In this document: piece after piece, positions 35,892 through 47,097 of the stretch
Layout of the letters: each line of letters begins with the position of its first letter
Numbering within the stretch: the stretch's first letter is position 1
From: Candidatus Gastranaerophilales bacterium
GTDB taxonomy: Bacteria; Cyanobacteriota; Vampirovibrionia; Gastranaerophilales; Gastranaerophilaceae
DNA length: 60,404 nucleotides
Reading direction: 5' to 3'
Assembly (NCBI GenBank): GCA_944324225.1
Contig: CALUVL010000015.1
Coordinates: forward strand, 1-60,404
Translations under genes and position numbers: made by a program
The notes under the pieces: model-generated
What the model was told of the DNA's origin: nothing
Database searches by the model: none
The model's input: only the letters and a program-made list of their open reading frames with translations

Positions 35892-37287
35892 GAATTGAGA
35901 AGATAAATCTTACGTACTTGTTTGCTTCACTCTCAACTTTTATTGAGCCTTTGTGTGCATCTATAATCTTTTTTGCAATATAAAGCCCAAGTCCAGATGC
36001 AAGTTTTTTGTGTTTGTCTGCATAGCTTACGTATTTGAGGAAAATGTCATCAGGATTTTTAATCTCGAGTCCGACTCCGAAGTTTGTTATTGAAAATATC
36101 AGATTTTGTGCACTTTCTTTTATATCCATTATGACTTTTGATTTTGTAATCCCGTGTTCAATTGTGTTTATGATTAAGTTGTGGACTACCCTCTTGATTT
36201 CAAGCTCATCCAGCATTGCATAAGGATCTTTGGAGCTGCAATTGAGAATATATTTCATTTTCTTTTCTTCGAAAAGATATTTTGTGTCTTCAATGCAGTT
36301 TATGATTATATTTTTAAGCGAGCATTTTGCTTTTTGCAGAATAAGATTTTCATTTTCCGCCCTGTATTTTTGTGTAATATTTTCAACAAGATTTTTCATA
36401 TATTTGGCGGCGCCGAGAATGTCCGTGATAATTTCTTTTTGCAGGTCATTCAGTTTTTCGTGATTTTTGTTTAAAAGTTCCAGCGCACAGATTTCTGCAT
36501 AAATAGGTGTTTTTAAATCGTGCGTAACCATGGCAAGAAAAGTTTCTTTTTTGTCATTGAGTGCATCCTGAAGCCGTTTTGTTTTCAGCATGTTATAAAT
36601 CTGTGAACGAACAACTCCGACATCAAATGGTTTTTCAATGTAGGCGCTTGAACCTATATTGTATCCCATAATTTTGTTCTCTGCATCCGAAAGCGCAGAA
36701 ATAAAAACAATCGGAGTTTCTGAATTTATTTTTGAACGTTTGATTATATTTGCAAGTTCAAAACCTGACATTTCAGGCATCATAATGTCCAGCAAAAATA
36801 AATCAAATTTTTCATTTGAAATTATTTTTGATGCCTCAACAGGTTTGATAAATGTGGTGATGTTCAGATCTAATACTGACAGAGTTTCGACAAGAAGATC
36901 AATATTCATCTGGTTGTCGTCTACAATCATAACTTTCAGGCCTTTTAAGGAAGAATAGTTTGATATTTCCGGAGCTGTCATTTTGGACTCTTTTTGTTTG
37001 TTAAAGAAATTTTGAATAAGCTTCGGGTCGACAGGATACGGAATAACATTTTTAACACCGTTGGCGTTTGCAAGAAGAATATTTTTTCTGGATATTTCGT
37101 TTGATGTAAGCCAGATTTCAAGGTTTGGGAATTTTTTAATCAGCCGTTTTACAAGGTATAAATCTTTAAAATCGGTTTTAGCGATACAGAGTTTCTTTTT
37201 AGACAGCCCGTTTATATTTTCTAAATCCTTTAAGTTTTCAACGAAAATGAAATTCTCATTGCTGATATTATTTATAAGTTCGTTCAT
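35881..37287 (-). CDS. hybrid receiver-histidine kinase
   Basis: A 468-residue signalling protein without membrane segments. Residues 1-100 look like a receiver-type fold but lack the acidic cluster, a pseudo-receiver. Residues 115-235 form a true receiver (VDDNQMN, phospho-acceptor Asp167 in LLDIMMPE, Lys219 in IEKPFD). Residues 245-310 form HisKA with His256 in MVTHDLKTP, followed by an ATPase domain with N-box NLIINTIEHG and GLGLYIAKKI. The receiver is N-terminal to the kinase, the reverse of most hybrids, so input likely comes by phosphotransfer. No partner regulator is next door. Confidence 0.88.
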   Translation of the reverse strand: MNELINNISNENFIFVENLKDLENINGLSKKKLCIAKTDFKDLYLVKRLIKKFPNLEIWLTSNEISRKNILLANANGVKNVIPYPVDPKLIQNFFNKQKESKMTAPEISNYSSLKGLKVMIVDDNQMNIDLLVETLSVLDLNITTFIKPVEASKIISNEKFDLFLLDIMMPEMSGFELANIIKRSKINSETPIVFISALSDAENKIMGYNIGSSAYIEKPFDVGVVRSQIYNMLKTKRLQDALNDKKETFLAMVTHDLKTPIYAEICALELLNKNHEKLNDLQKEIITDILGAAKYMKNLVENITQKYRAENENLILQKAKCSLKNIIINCIEDTKYLFEEKKMKYILNCSSKDPYAMLDELEIKRVVHNLIINTIEHGITKSKVIMDIKESAQNLIFSITNFGVGLEIKNPDDIFLKYVSYADKHKKLASGLGLYIAKKIIDAHKGSIKVESEANKYVRFIFSIPKQ

Positions 37288-37386
37288 TCAATGATTATCT
37301 TTATAAATTGCGGAATAACAATTGCACAGGTGGGTAATCTTTGAAAGAAGCTTGTTAATATTGCGGAAATTCTGGAATTGTGAAAT

Positions 37387-37950
37387 TTATAGTGCTATTG
37401 TTCTGAAAATTGTATAATACCTGTAATTGCCCCAGTAAATTACAAGGGAAAGGTAGTTGTGGTCAAGATCCGTTGCCTCAAGATAAGTCTGCGGGGTCGG
37501 TTTTCTTTTTGCACTCGGGAAAATTCTTCCGATAGTATCCAGTGCTTTTATATGGAGGCTTTGCGAAATTGTCAGTTTTTTCTGCGGGATGTGATCCTGA
37601 TAGAATGTAACTGGAACAACTTCTCTTTCATAGACAGGAATTATATACCTGATTTTACCGCTGTCTTTGAAGAGAATATACCATTGGTCTTTGTATTCTC
37701 TTGGAGTAAGTACGTAATATCCGGGTTCTATAGATATTGTCTTGAAGTAAATCGGACTTGAGAGCCTGAAAAGAGGGTAAGGCGACCATGTGGAACTCTG
37801 GGTATCATAATATTCACCCGGGTCAACATCATGGATATACCTGTGGGTAGGAACTTCTAAATTTCGATAAATCTGTTCATAGTCAATGTTTTTGGCGTTG
37901 ACCGTCAGACCTGTCATGAGTATTAAAAAAGTAATAAAAACTTTTCTCAT
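37387..37950 (-). CDS. exported hypothetical protein
   Basis: A 187-residue protein with a clear signal peptide: MRK, a hydrophobic core, and a VNAKN cleavage region around residue 19. The mature part is rich in Tyr, Pro and beta strands, with DVDPGEYYDTQSS and an EPGYYVLTPREYKDQWYI stretch. There is no lipobox and no known domain. It is alone between the kinase gene upstream and a repeat-bearing gap. Periplasmic or surface location is expected; the function is unknown. Confidence 0.7.
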   Translation of the reverse strand: MRKVFITFLILMTGLTVNAKNIDYEQIYRNLEVPTHRYIHDVDPGEYYDTQSSTWSPYPLFRLSSPIYFKTISIEPGYYVLTPREYKDQWYILFKDSGKIRYIIPVYEREVVPVTFYQDHIPQKKLTISQSLHIKALDTIGRIFPSAKRKPTPQTYLEATDLDHNYLSLVIYWGNYRYYTIFRTIAL

Positions 37951-38116
37951 AAAAGTATTTTAACGTTATTTTTATAAAAAGCAATCCTTTGTCCGGAGGG
38001 AAAAGGTTTCATTTTAAATATTAAAAAACTTCGCAATAATCCCTTGACTTGGAGAATGCTAGGGTGAGGGGTTTTAAGTTGAGTAGGGCGGGATTTACTA
38101 ATCCGACATTTTATCT

Positions 38117-38164
38117 GTCATTCTGAGTGAAGCGAAGAATCTCTTATTAAGGATTCAGAATTAC
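38117..38164. repeat. interspersed palindromic repeat, copy C
   Basis: GTCATTCTGA at 38117-38126 and TCAGAATTAC at 38155-38164 are inverted with one mismatch, with AGTGAAGCGAAGAATC between. It belongs to the same GTCATYCTGA family as the other copies in the window but has a different centre. Confidence 0.6.
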
Positions 38165-38234
38165 AAATTTGTCTGTTGGATGATTGTGAATATTTTTGTA
38201 GTAAAATAAAAAAAGAGCAAAGGAGAAAGTATAA

Positions 38235-39071
38235 ATGTTGAGCGGACCTTTTTTAGACAGAAATTGGATGGGGCAGAACCCTGATTACGATTGTTCGGAT
38301 ATAATAATGCTGGGTTTGCCTTTTGACGGAACCGTATCTTATAGACCCGGATCAAGATTTGCGCCGGAGCAGATAAGGCTTGCAAGCTGGGGGCTTGAAG
38401 AATATTCGCCGTATTTTGACAAAACTCTGGAAAAGGTAAATTTCCACGATGCCGGAGATTTGGAGTTCCCGCTCGGCAATACTTACAAATCCCTTGATGT
38501 TATAGAAAAAAATGTTTTTGATATTTATCGTGACGGAAAGCGGGTTTTCGGAATAGGCGGAGAACATCTGGTGACTTTACCTGAAATCAAAGCCGTGTCA
38601 AAGTTTTATAACAATCTTGCAATTGTTCATTTTGATGCTCATACTGATTTGAGAGAAGAATACATCGGCGAAGAAATGTCGCATTCTGCCGTCATCCGCC
38701 ACTGTTCAAAGATTGTGGGTCCAAAAAATATCCGTCAGATTGGCATAAGATCCGGCATGAAAGAAGAATTTGAGTTTATGAAAACTTATAACACACTTGC
38801 TAAAAACTTTACCGATCTTGATGCATTGAAAGATAAAAAAATCTTTGTTACCGTAGACCTCGATGTTCTTGATCCTTCCGTAATGTCCGGCACCGGAACG
38901 CCTGAAGCCGGCGGATTGCAGTTTAATGAACTTTTGGACTGGTTTAAATATTTAAAAGATTTTGATATTATCGGCGCTGATGTTGTGGAATTAGCACCTG
39001 ATTATGATGCCTCAGGTGTTTCGACAGCCGTTGCAACAAAAGTTATCCGTGAATTGTTGATGATTATGTAA
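38235..39071 (+). CDS. speB: agmatinase family protein
   Basis: This 278-residue ureohydrolase probably splits agmatine into putrescine and urea with two Mn ions. Metal ligands are visible in GGEHLVTLPE, HFDAHTDLREEY and VDLDVLDPSVMSGTGTPEAGG. The start has AAAGGAG at good distance. SpeA (arginine decarboxylase) is not in view. A close relative such as guanidinobutyrase or arginase cannot be excluded by eye. It opens a likely co-directional set with ligA and two small envelope genes. Confidence 0.88.
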   Translation: MLSGPFLDRNWMGQNPDYDCSDIIMLGLPFDGTVSYRPGSRFAPEQIRLASWGLEEYSPYFDKTLEKVNFHDAGDLEFPLGNTYKSLDVIEKNVFDIYRDGKRVFGIGGEHLVTLPEIKAVSKFYNNLAIVHFDAHTDLREEYIGEEMSHSAVIRHCSKIVGPKNIRQIGIRSGMKEEFEFMKTYNTLAKNFTDLDALKDKKIFVTVDLDVLDPSVMSGTGTPEAGGLQFNELLDWFKYLKDFDIIGADVVELAPDYDASGVSTAVATKVIRELLMIM

Positions 39072-41111
<2,040 letters not shown>

Positions 41112-41112
41112 A

Positions 41113-41547
41113 ATGAGAAAAAATGCTAAAATTATACAAATATCAGGTCTTAGGGGATTAATATTCATTGCATTTGTTGCAGTTTGTCTTGTGGCAGGCT
41201 TTGTAGTATTCCCGGGGCTTGTTGGAATGTGTTTGTGGAATAATCTTCTTTCACCATATTTTAACGTGCCTGAGATAAATATTTTGCAGGGTGTTTTACT
41301 CTGGTCAATTGTTGCACTTATAATATATCTTTCAGGCAGCGGCAGATCTGTTGTGCAAATGAAAAAGGCTGCACAGCTTAATGAATCCGAAATCCGTGAT
41401 TTGATGGACAGGATAAAAACACAGTCGCAGGCTTCACGAATCAATTCAATGATTTTGAAAAGTGAAAAGTATGACGAAACTAAAAAGTCTGATGTTGAAA
41501 AAAAGTCAGACTCTGCGTTAAATGAGAATAAAAAGGAGAATTTATGA
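41113..41547 (+). CDS. small two-helix membrane protein
   Basis: A 144-residue protein with two membrane segments near residues 15-40 and 58-76 and a long charged cytoplasmic tail rich in Lys, Ser and Glu. There is no known domain. The ATG comes one base after the ligA stop, with GAGGAAA inside the end of ligA as the ribosome site, and the stop overlaps the next ATG by four bases. It is therefore part of a tightly coupled operon with ligA and the SIMPL protein. Function unknown. Confidence 0.7.
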   Translation: MRKNAKIIQISGLRGLIFIAFVAVCLVAGFVVFPGLVGMCLWNNLLSPYFNVPEINILQGVLLWSIVALIIYLSGSGRSVVQMKKAAQLNESEIRDLMDRIKTQSQASRINSMILKSEKYDETKKSDVEKKSDSALNENKKENL

Positions 41548-42308
41548 AAAGATTTTTAGTGGCAGCGGCCGCAGCCGCAGTTGTTGCAGGAATTACAATT
41601 AGTTCTGCAAATGCAGGTGTAACAGTTACTGAAACTCCGGAAAGAGGATATGTTACAATCAGTGCATCTTCAAATAAAGAATTGACACCTGATCTGGCTG
41701 AGATTTCAATTTCTGTTGTGACATCTGACAGCAAATCAATGCAGAAAGCAACTGCTGAAAATAAAGAAATTTCCGGAAAAGTTTATTCTGCTTTGAAAGA
41801 AATGATTAATCCTGAAAACGGAGATTATGTAAAGACTGCTAACTTTAGTGCAAATCCTGTTTATACATATTCTTCAAACAATAAAAGAAACCTCGATAAA
41901 TATGAAGTTTCTAATACCGTTATTGTGCATACAAAATCAATTGACAAAGCCGGCGATATGATAGATAAAGCCATCAGCCTCGGCGCAACTGACGTAAGCA
42001 ACTTAAGCTTTACGCTTTCAAAATACGAAAAAGAGTGTGATGATCTTTTATCAATTGCAACGCAGCGAGCTCGCTCTCAGGCTGATAGTATTGTAAAAGC
42101 AGCCGGTTCCTCAATCACAGGAGTAAAATCCATCAGCGGAAGCTGCAGCCCGAATGCTGTTTCAAGAGTTCCTTACAGAAACATGATGCTTAGTGCCAAA
42201 GCCGCTGACTCTGCAGAGGCAGGTACAGCCTATGGTGAATCTATTCCGCTTCAGGCAGGTGCTATAAAAATCTATGCAAATGTCAATGCAAGCTTTTTTG
42301 TTAAATAA
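41544..42308 (+). CDS. exported SIMPL-domain (DUF541) protein
   Basis: A 254-residue protein with a signal peptide (MKRFLVAAAAAAVVAGI to about residue 24). The mature part is one SIMPL/DUF541 domain: VTISASSNKELTPDLAEISI, then SNTVIVHTKSIDKAGDMID, SNLSFTLS and a closing IKIYANVNASF strand. E. coli YggE, a relative, is tied to oxidative stress; the mechanism is unknown. An AAGGAG ribosome site lies in the end of the upstream gene, whose stop overlaps this ATG. A T-rich stretch follows the stop. Confidence 0.88.
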   Translation: MKRFLVAAAAAAVVAGITISSANAGVTVTETPERGYVTISASSNKELTPDLAEISISVVTSDSKSMQKATAENKEISGKVYSALKEMINPENGDYVKTANFSANPVYTYSSNNKRNLDKYEVSNTVIVHTKSIDKAGDMIDKAISLGATDVSNLSFTLSKYEKECDDLLSIATQRARSQADSIVKAAGSSITGVKSISGSCSPNAVSRVPYRNMMLSAKAADSAEAGTAYGESIPLQAGAIKIYANVNASFFVK

Positions 42309-42394
42309 AAATAGTTAAATAATGTAAATTTTATAAACTTTTTAGCAAAAAAAAATATTCAGGATTTTTATAATAACGGCTAAAAAGGTTAACC

Positions 42395-43912
42395 ATGAAT
42401 GTATCAAAAATAAATATTTTTAATGTAAAACGACAGGGAGTATCGCCATTCGGCGGAGATACTCCCAATGTCGTTAATAACAGGGAGCTCTGGGAACAAC
42501 AGGAAGAACGTTCCGAAAAAGCAACAAAGTTTTTAAAAGGTGCAGGGATTGTGTCAGCAGCAATTCTTGCGGTTGCATACGCAGGTCGTGCCGGAGTTTT
42601 TAGAAATATCGGCAGAAAAAAGGTTGAGCCGGAAGTTGTAAAGCCTGCAGTAGAAGAAGTAAAAGAAACTATAGAAGAAATTTTTGCCAGAAAAGAACCA
42701 GTAAAACAGATTCCAGCAACATTTTCTGTTCAAAAAGTGCCTGTTGAAGGCGAGCGTTCAGAACGTTTGAAACGTACGTCTGTCAATATGGAAAAAGTTG
42801 CCGAACTTTTTGATTTTTCAACTTACAAAAAGTGTAAAAATGATGCGGATAAAGTTGCATTCTGGCAGAATTTCAGAAGTACTGTGGAAGGTCTTTCTTA
42901 TGAATATCAGTATGATTTGATACCACAGTATATCAAATTCATCTCCGGACTTGCGCCTGAAGAATTGAATGTTTCTTTTTTGTCACACAACCTTAAACGT
43001 GATAATTTTGAAAGGTACATTATCAGCATTTCTGAATTTGCCGGACAGCATCCGGAATACACAGAGGTCTTTAAAGATGCAAAAGTAAGATTTGCAAATA
43101 ATTATGTTAATTATACAAGACAGACGGACAACTTGGATAAAGAAGTCAGAGATATTATATTCCCTCCTGTTACGAATTCAGAGTATCAGTGTGCGCCGTA
43201 TCGTGCTGCATTTTTTACAAACAGTGATAATCTTATTGCACGCAAACCTAAGGATAAACAGGTTGAAGAATTTAAAAAATATTTAGACTTTTTGAAATTT
43301 ATAGGTGTTGACAGAGTTAAAAATTCAATATTATTTACGCTCGGCAAATTTGCCAAAGATGACAAGATTGATAACAATATTAAAATGGCCGGTGAGGCAA
43401 TAGAGTTTGTAAAGAAAAATCCTGAATTTAATGATGTAATTGTTGATAATTTAGTGAGTTATGAACTGGATAAAAATTTTGCTCTTGAGTTAGTTTATAA
43501 TAAATTCGGCACAATAAAGCTGGATCATGAAAATAACGAAATAAAAGCTTATACCGAACAATATAACAGGCATATTGATACAATAATCAAACTTCGTAAA
43601 ATGCTTATTGAATCAGGATTGAGGTGTAATGAAAAAACTAGAATGAAAAATCGTCAGGATTGGTTCAATATCAAAGACCCTTCAATTAATAAATATACAC
43701 TTGGTTTTCAATTTAGTCCGAAAGTTAAGGATATAAGATACGCAGCATTTGAGTATGACATGAAACAAGGAGTTACAAGAGAAGAAGCTGATATGATGAT
43801 AAGGCATTTGACAGAGCTTAATGAAACTTCTGACGATTACCTAACTGAAAAAATTCTCGGAATTAAGCTTGAAGATGCTGTAAAAATTATAAACGAATCG
43901 GTTATTTCATAA
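42395..43912 (+). CDS. hypothetical protein with SPFGG N-terminal motif
   Basis: A 505-residue protein without a recognised domain. The N-terminus MNVSKINIFNVKRQGVSPFG is polar, followed by one likely membrane helix near residues 50-65 (GAGIVSAAILAVAYAGRAGV) and a Pro/Glu/Val-rich linker. The rest is a long, mainly helical soluble domain. This plan of short tag, single helix and large domain fits a membrane-anchored protein. AAGGTT before the ATG is a weak ribosome site. Its 3' end overlaps the convergent NAGPA-domain gene by 11 bases. Function unknown. Confidence 0.7.
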   Translation: MNVSKINIFNVKRQGVSPFGGDTPNVVNNRELWEQQEERSEKATKFLKGAGIVSAAILAVAYAGRAGVFRNIGRKKVEPEVVKPAVEEVKETIEEIFARKEPVKQIPATFSVQKVPVEGERSERLKRTSVNMEKVAELFDFSTYKKCKNDADKVAFWQNFRSTVEGLSYEYQYDLIPQYIKFISGLAPEELNVSFLSHNLKRDNFERYIISISEFAGQHPEYTEVFKDAKVRFANNYVNYTRQTDNLDKEVRDIIFPPVTNSEYQCAPYRAAFFTNSDNLIARKPKDKQVEEFKKYLDFLKFIGVDRVKNSILFTLGKFAKDDKIDNNIKMAGEAIEFVKKNPEFNDVIVDNLVSYELDKNFALELVYNKFGTIKLDHENNEIKAYTEQYNRHIDTIIKLRKMLIESGLRCNEKTRMKNRQDWFNIKDPSINKYTLGFQFSPKVKDIRYAAFEYDMKQGVTREEADMMIRHLTELNETSDDYLTEKILGIKLEDAVKIINESVIS

Positions 43913-44705
43913 TTTGCATAAACGATTTAACACTTCTGCCCGTAGAATTTTCTTCCGTTGACACTACTTCAATTTCGTCTTTGTAGTTAAAAGAAGTAGA
44001 GCTTCCTCCGTCAAAAGCCATTGCTCTTGTGAGTCCCAAATCTTTGCAATATTTTTGAACTTCATACAAATCCATCGGGTGCTTATCTGTTATTATTAGA
44101 ATATGTAATTCATCATCTTTAAGGCCTATAATTGTTCTTGCGGTTTTATGTAGAACTGCGGCAGATTCTCTAACTACAACGCCGTCTTTTTTGACTACAA
44201 AATATTCTTCCTCAAGCCTTAATTGCGGAAGAATAAGCGGACCTCCCTGCGCTGAAGTTTTTACAATACAACTGAAATCTGCAGATGTATTATGTGGAAC
44301 AATCGCATATTTTAAATCTCTTGAATTTGTGCATTCCAAAATTCTGAATTCGGTTCTGTTTAAAATTTTATCAAGATTTTTTCTTAATACGCCGTTTTTA
44401 AGCAGGTTTTCGTTAAAATGCGGATCTTCTGAGGTGATATTGTCGGTAACAATATAAGAAGTTGATTTCCCATTTTCAGGGTCAAAGAAGCCGGCATTAA
44501 TTGTTAAAAGTGCATCAGATGCCTTGTGTGCTTCGCTGTTGGTAATCAGGCTTTCGCTCGAAAGAAATTTTATTTTCTTTTTGATCTTGTCACCTGTAAC
44601 AGTAATATGATATATACCGTCATTAAATTCAACTTTTACAGGTTCGGCCGCAAGGCAGATGTTACCGGAGATAATTAAAAGTAAAATAAGTAAAAATTTT
44701 TTCAT
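43902..44705 (-). CDS. exported phosphodiester glycosidase (NAGPA) domain protein
   Basis: A 267-residue protein with a signal peptide (MKKFLLILLLIISGNICLA). The mature domain fits the NAGPA/DUF2233 family: INAGFFDPENGK near the start, a GGPLILP strand, RTIIGLKDDELHILI, and MAFDGGSSTSFNYKDE with the catalytic-type Asp-Gly-Gly-Ser. Family members cut phosphodiester-linked sugars or act on cell-wall and exopolysaccharide material. The natural substrate here is unknown. It lies just after the Lpt permease gene (four bases) on the minus strand, suggesting an envelope role. Confidence 0.83.
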   Translation of the reverse strand: MKKFLLILLLIISGNICLAAEPVKVEFNDGIYHITVTGDKIKKKIKFLSSESLITNSEAHKASDALLTINAGFFDPENGKSTSYIVTDNITSEDPHFNENLLKNGVLRKNLDKILNRTEFRILECTNSRDLKYAIVPHNTSADFSCIVKTSAQGGPLILPQLRLEEEYFVVKKDGVVVRESAAVLHKTARTIIGLKDDELHILIITDKHPMDLYEVQKYCKDLGLTRAMAFDGGSSTSFNYKDEIEVVSTEENSTGRSVKSFMQIMK

Positions 44706-44709
44706 AACC

Positions 44710-45825
44710 CTATAAATCCTTTGATTTGTAAAAACCTACAATTCCTGCGAAAAAAGCAAGTGGCGGGAACAATGCCGTTATTAAAGGAGGTAGTACTCCT
44801 TTTTCAGCCAGAAGGTCAAAAAACGGCAGAGTTATATAATATAAGAATATGCACCCTATTGCAATTGTAAACCCGACTAATCTTTGTTCTCTTGGTTTGC
44901 TGAACCCGAGTAATGTTCCCATTATAGCCAGCAATACACACACAAACGGATGGAAAAATCTCTGGAGATATTTATTCAACATAAATCGGTATTCTTCCAT
45001 CAATCCTTCCTGCTTGAGAAGTGAAATGTAATTCTTTAGATCATTATTTGTAATATCTCTGTCACGTTTTGTGCTGTATGACATCAGTGTAAATGCATTT
45101 TTTGCGGATTTGCCATCATCTAAAATATTCATATGGCTGATCTTTTTGATGCTCTGGAATATTCCATCAGAATTGACATTGTACTCGGTGATGTTTCTTA
45201 AATCCCAATGGTCATCATAGCATTTTCCTTTCTCTGCAACATAAATCCCTGAAAGCTGATGAACATCATCATATTGTTTTTTAGAAAAATCAAGCACAAT
45301 TACGTTTGACATATCACCCATTGAGAATCTTGATACAACGACAGCCATGGTCGGATGACCGCCGTCATCTTTCTGGGTGTAGATATATTGAGTCACAGGT
45401 TTTGCTCCTCTTATGTCCATAAGCTTCTGGCATGACATCGGGATTAGTTTGTCGTAAGTTACAAAACAAATTGCCGTAACAATAAGGCTTAAGACAAAAA
45501 CAGGAGCCAGTATTCTGAAAAAAGACATTCCGACTGCTCTAAAGATTGTAAGTTCACTGTCTTTGCTTAATTTGTCAAAAGTAAAAAGCGTTCCTAACAG
45601 GAGCCCGACAGGAAAAGCTTTTCCTAAAATTTTCGGCAATTCATAAAAAAGAATTAAAACTGCTGTTTTAGCCGTATATACCCCTTCAAGAGTTCTTTTA
45701 ATTGTATTCAAAAGCATTTCAGGTGCAATCCATACAACCGTAAAAAGCAAAATAGCCACAAATGTTGCAAAAAATACCTGTGTGAATATATATTTGTCAT
45801 ATATGGTTATTCTGAAAGGTTTCAT
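44710..45825 (-). CDS. LptF/LptG family lipopolysaccharide export permease
   Basis: A 371-residue membrane protein of the YjgP/YjgQ family: a first pair of helices, a large periplasmic domain (about residues 130-270), then four helices with FHPFVCVLLAIMGTLLGFSKPR. In E. coli LptF and LptG pair and work with LptB to pull LPS from the inner membrane. Only one permease gene is here, so it may be a homodimer, or the partner lies elsewhere. Its ATG shares a base with the lptB stop (TAATG), so translation is coupled. Assignment as F or G is not possible. Confidence 0.88.
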   Translation of the reverse strand: MKPFRITIYDKYIFTQVFFATFVAILLFTVVWIAPEMLLNTIKRTLEGVYTAKTAVLILFYELPKILGKAFPVGLLLGTLFTFDKLSKDSELTIFRAVGMSFFRILAPVFVLSLIVTAICFVTYDKLIPMSCQKLMDIRGAKPVTQYIYTQKDDGGHPTMAVVVSRFSMGDMSNVIVLDFSKKQYDDVHQLSGIYVAEKGKCYDDHWDLRNITEYNVNSDGIFQSIKKISHMNILDDGKSAKNAFTLMSYSTKRDRDITNNDLKNYISLLKQEGLMEEYRFMLNKYLQRFFHPFVCVLLAIMGTLLGFSKPREQRLVGFTIAIGCIFLYYITLPFFDLLAEKGVLPPLITALFPPLAFFAGIVGFYKSKDL

Positions 45826-46550
45826 TAAAGTGCAAAATCCTTTCCTAAATAAAATTCTTTAGCGACAGGGTCAACAGCAACATCTTCGCTTTTTCCCTGA
45901 ATTTTAATTTTTCCGTCGAAGATTACATAAGCACGGTCAGTGATTGAGAGAGTCGCCTTCGGATTGTGGTCTGTAATGAGAACACCCAGACCTTTGTCCT
46001 GAGAAATTTTTCTAATGTTATCTTTAATTTCACCTATCGCTATAGGATCGATACCTGCGAATGGTTCATCAAGAAGCATAAAATCAGGACTTGCGGCAAG
46101 AGCTCTTGCAATTTCAACACGTCGTCTTTCTCCGCCGGAAAGAGAAACAGCTGAATAGTTTCGCAATCTTAGAACCCCGAATTCCGTTAAGAGTTCTTCC
46201 AGTTTTCTTTTTTTCTCGTCTTCTGTAAGTTTTTCATTCATCTGTAAAACTAGTTTGATATTATCTTCAACGGTAAGTTTTCTGAAGATAGAAGCTTCCT
46301 GTGGTAGATATCCTATTCCGGCTTTGGCTCTGATATTCATTGGCCATGCTGAAATGTCCTGATCATCAAGCATAATATGACCGCTATTAGGTTTTACGAG
46401 CCCGACAACCATATAAAAAGTAGTTGTTTTTCCGGCTCCGTTAGGCCCGAGGAGGCATACAACTTCACCTTTGTTAATGTTAAAAGATATATCATTAACA
46501 ACGCTTCTGTCACCGTAAATTTTAACAAGATTCTTAGCTCTAATCTCCAT
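45825..46550 (-). CDS. lptB: LPS export ABC transporter ATPase
   Basis: LptB powers LPS transport. It is a 241-residue ABC ATPase: Walker A GPNGAGKTT, Q-loop GIGYLPQEASIF typical of LptB, signature LSGGERRRVEIARAL, Walker B FMLLDEPFAGIDP and H-loop TDHN. The frame is open to 46574, but GGGGGA four bases before ATG 46550 marks the real start. It is followed by the LptF/G permease with a one-base overlap. Together these support a Gram-negative type envelope. Confidence 0.94.
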   Translation of the reverse strand: MEIRAKNLVKIYGDRSVVNDISFNINKGEVVCLLGPNGAGKTTTFYMVVGLVKPNSGHIMLDDQDISAWPMNIRAKAGIGYLPQEASIFRKLTVEDNIKLVLQMNEKLTEDEKKRKLEELLTEFGVLRLRNYSAVSLSGGERRRVEIARALAASPDFMLLDEPFAGIDPIAIGEIKDNIRKISQDKGLGVLITDHNPKATLSITDRAYVIFDGKIKIQGKSEDVAVDPVAKEFYLGKDFAL

Positions 46551-46772
46551 TGAGTCCCCCATTTTGAATAACAATATTTTACTTAAAATATATGCTCATT
46601 GCAATTTAATATTAAGGATTGAAACGAAGTTGATAGTAATATATTTTTAAGATATGTAAAGTATATAAATAAGATATGTTATATGTTTATTTATCATGGG
46701 TATACCATGAATATAAAACCATTTTCTTTTTCTTTATTTTCTCCTACACACTAACCTTTTACAATGAGATAA

Positions 46773-46800
46773 AGCCGCGCAAGCGGCTGTTATTTTTTTT
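46773..46800 (+). terminator. orphan intrinsic terminator
   Basis: AGCCGC and GCGGCT pair around GCAA, followed by GTTATTTTTTTT. It is a clean plus-strand terminator, but no plus-strand gene lies upstream of it, because lptB is on the minus strand. It could end an unannotated small RNA starting somewhere in 46600-46720. Confidence 0.7.
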
Positions 46801-46841
46801 ATACAAATTATCTCTTGACGGGCAAACGTTAAAATAAATAT

Positions 46842-46892
46842 GTTATTCTGAGCATATCATAAAAGATCCTTCGGCTCGGGACTCAGAATAAC
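46842..46892. repeat. interspersed palindromic repeat, copy D
   Basis: GTTATTCTGA at 46842-46851 and TCAGAATAAC at 46883-46892 are perfect inverted 10-mers around AAGATCCTTCGGCTCGG-type sequence. A partial copy (GTCATTCTGAGG) follows at 46907. It is the same family as copies A, B and C. Confidence 0.65.
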
Positions 46893-46932
46893 GTAGGAAG
46901 TTTCATGTCATTCTGAGGGAACATAGTAGTAG

Positions 46933-46993
46933 GTTTTGGTAATCTTTGATTACCGAAACATTTTTGTTGCGGTAAATTAAAATTTACCACAAC
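46933..46993. repeat. two adjacent strong hairpins
   Basis: GTTTTGGTAATC/GATTACCGAAAC form 12 pairs with a three-base loop (46933-46959). GTTGCGGTAAATT/AATTTACCACAAC form 12 pairs with one mismatch (46966-46993). Neither has a T run, so they look like structured RNA or palindromic repeat remains, not terminators. Confidence 0.55.
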
Positions 46994-47097
46994 ATACGGT
47001 CGAATTGTCCGAACTGTTGAAAAGTTAAAAGGCTTTTTGGTCGGTGTGATGTCATTGTTTTATGTGTAAAGATTTGTTACAAACATATCATTATGTT

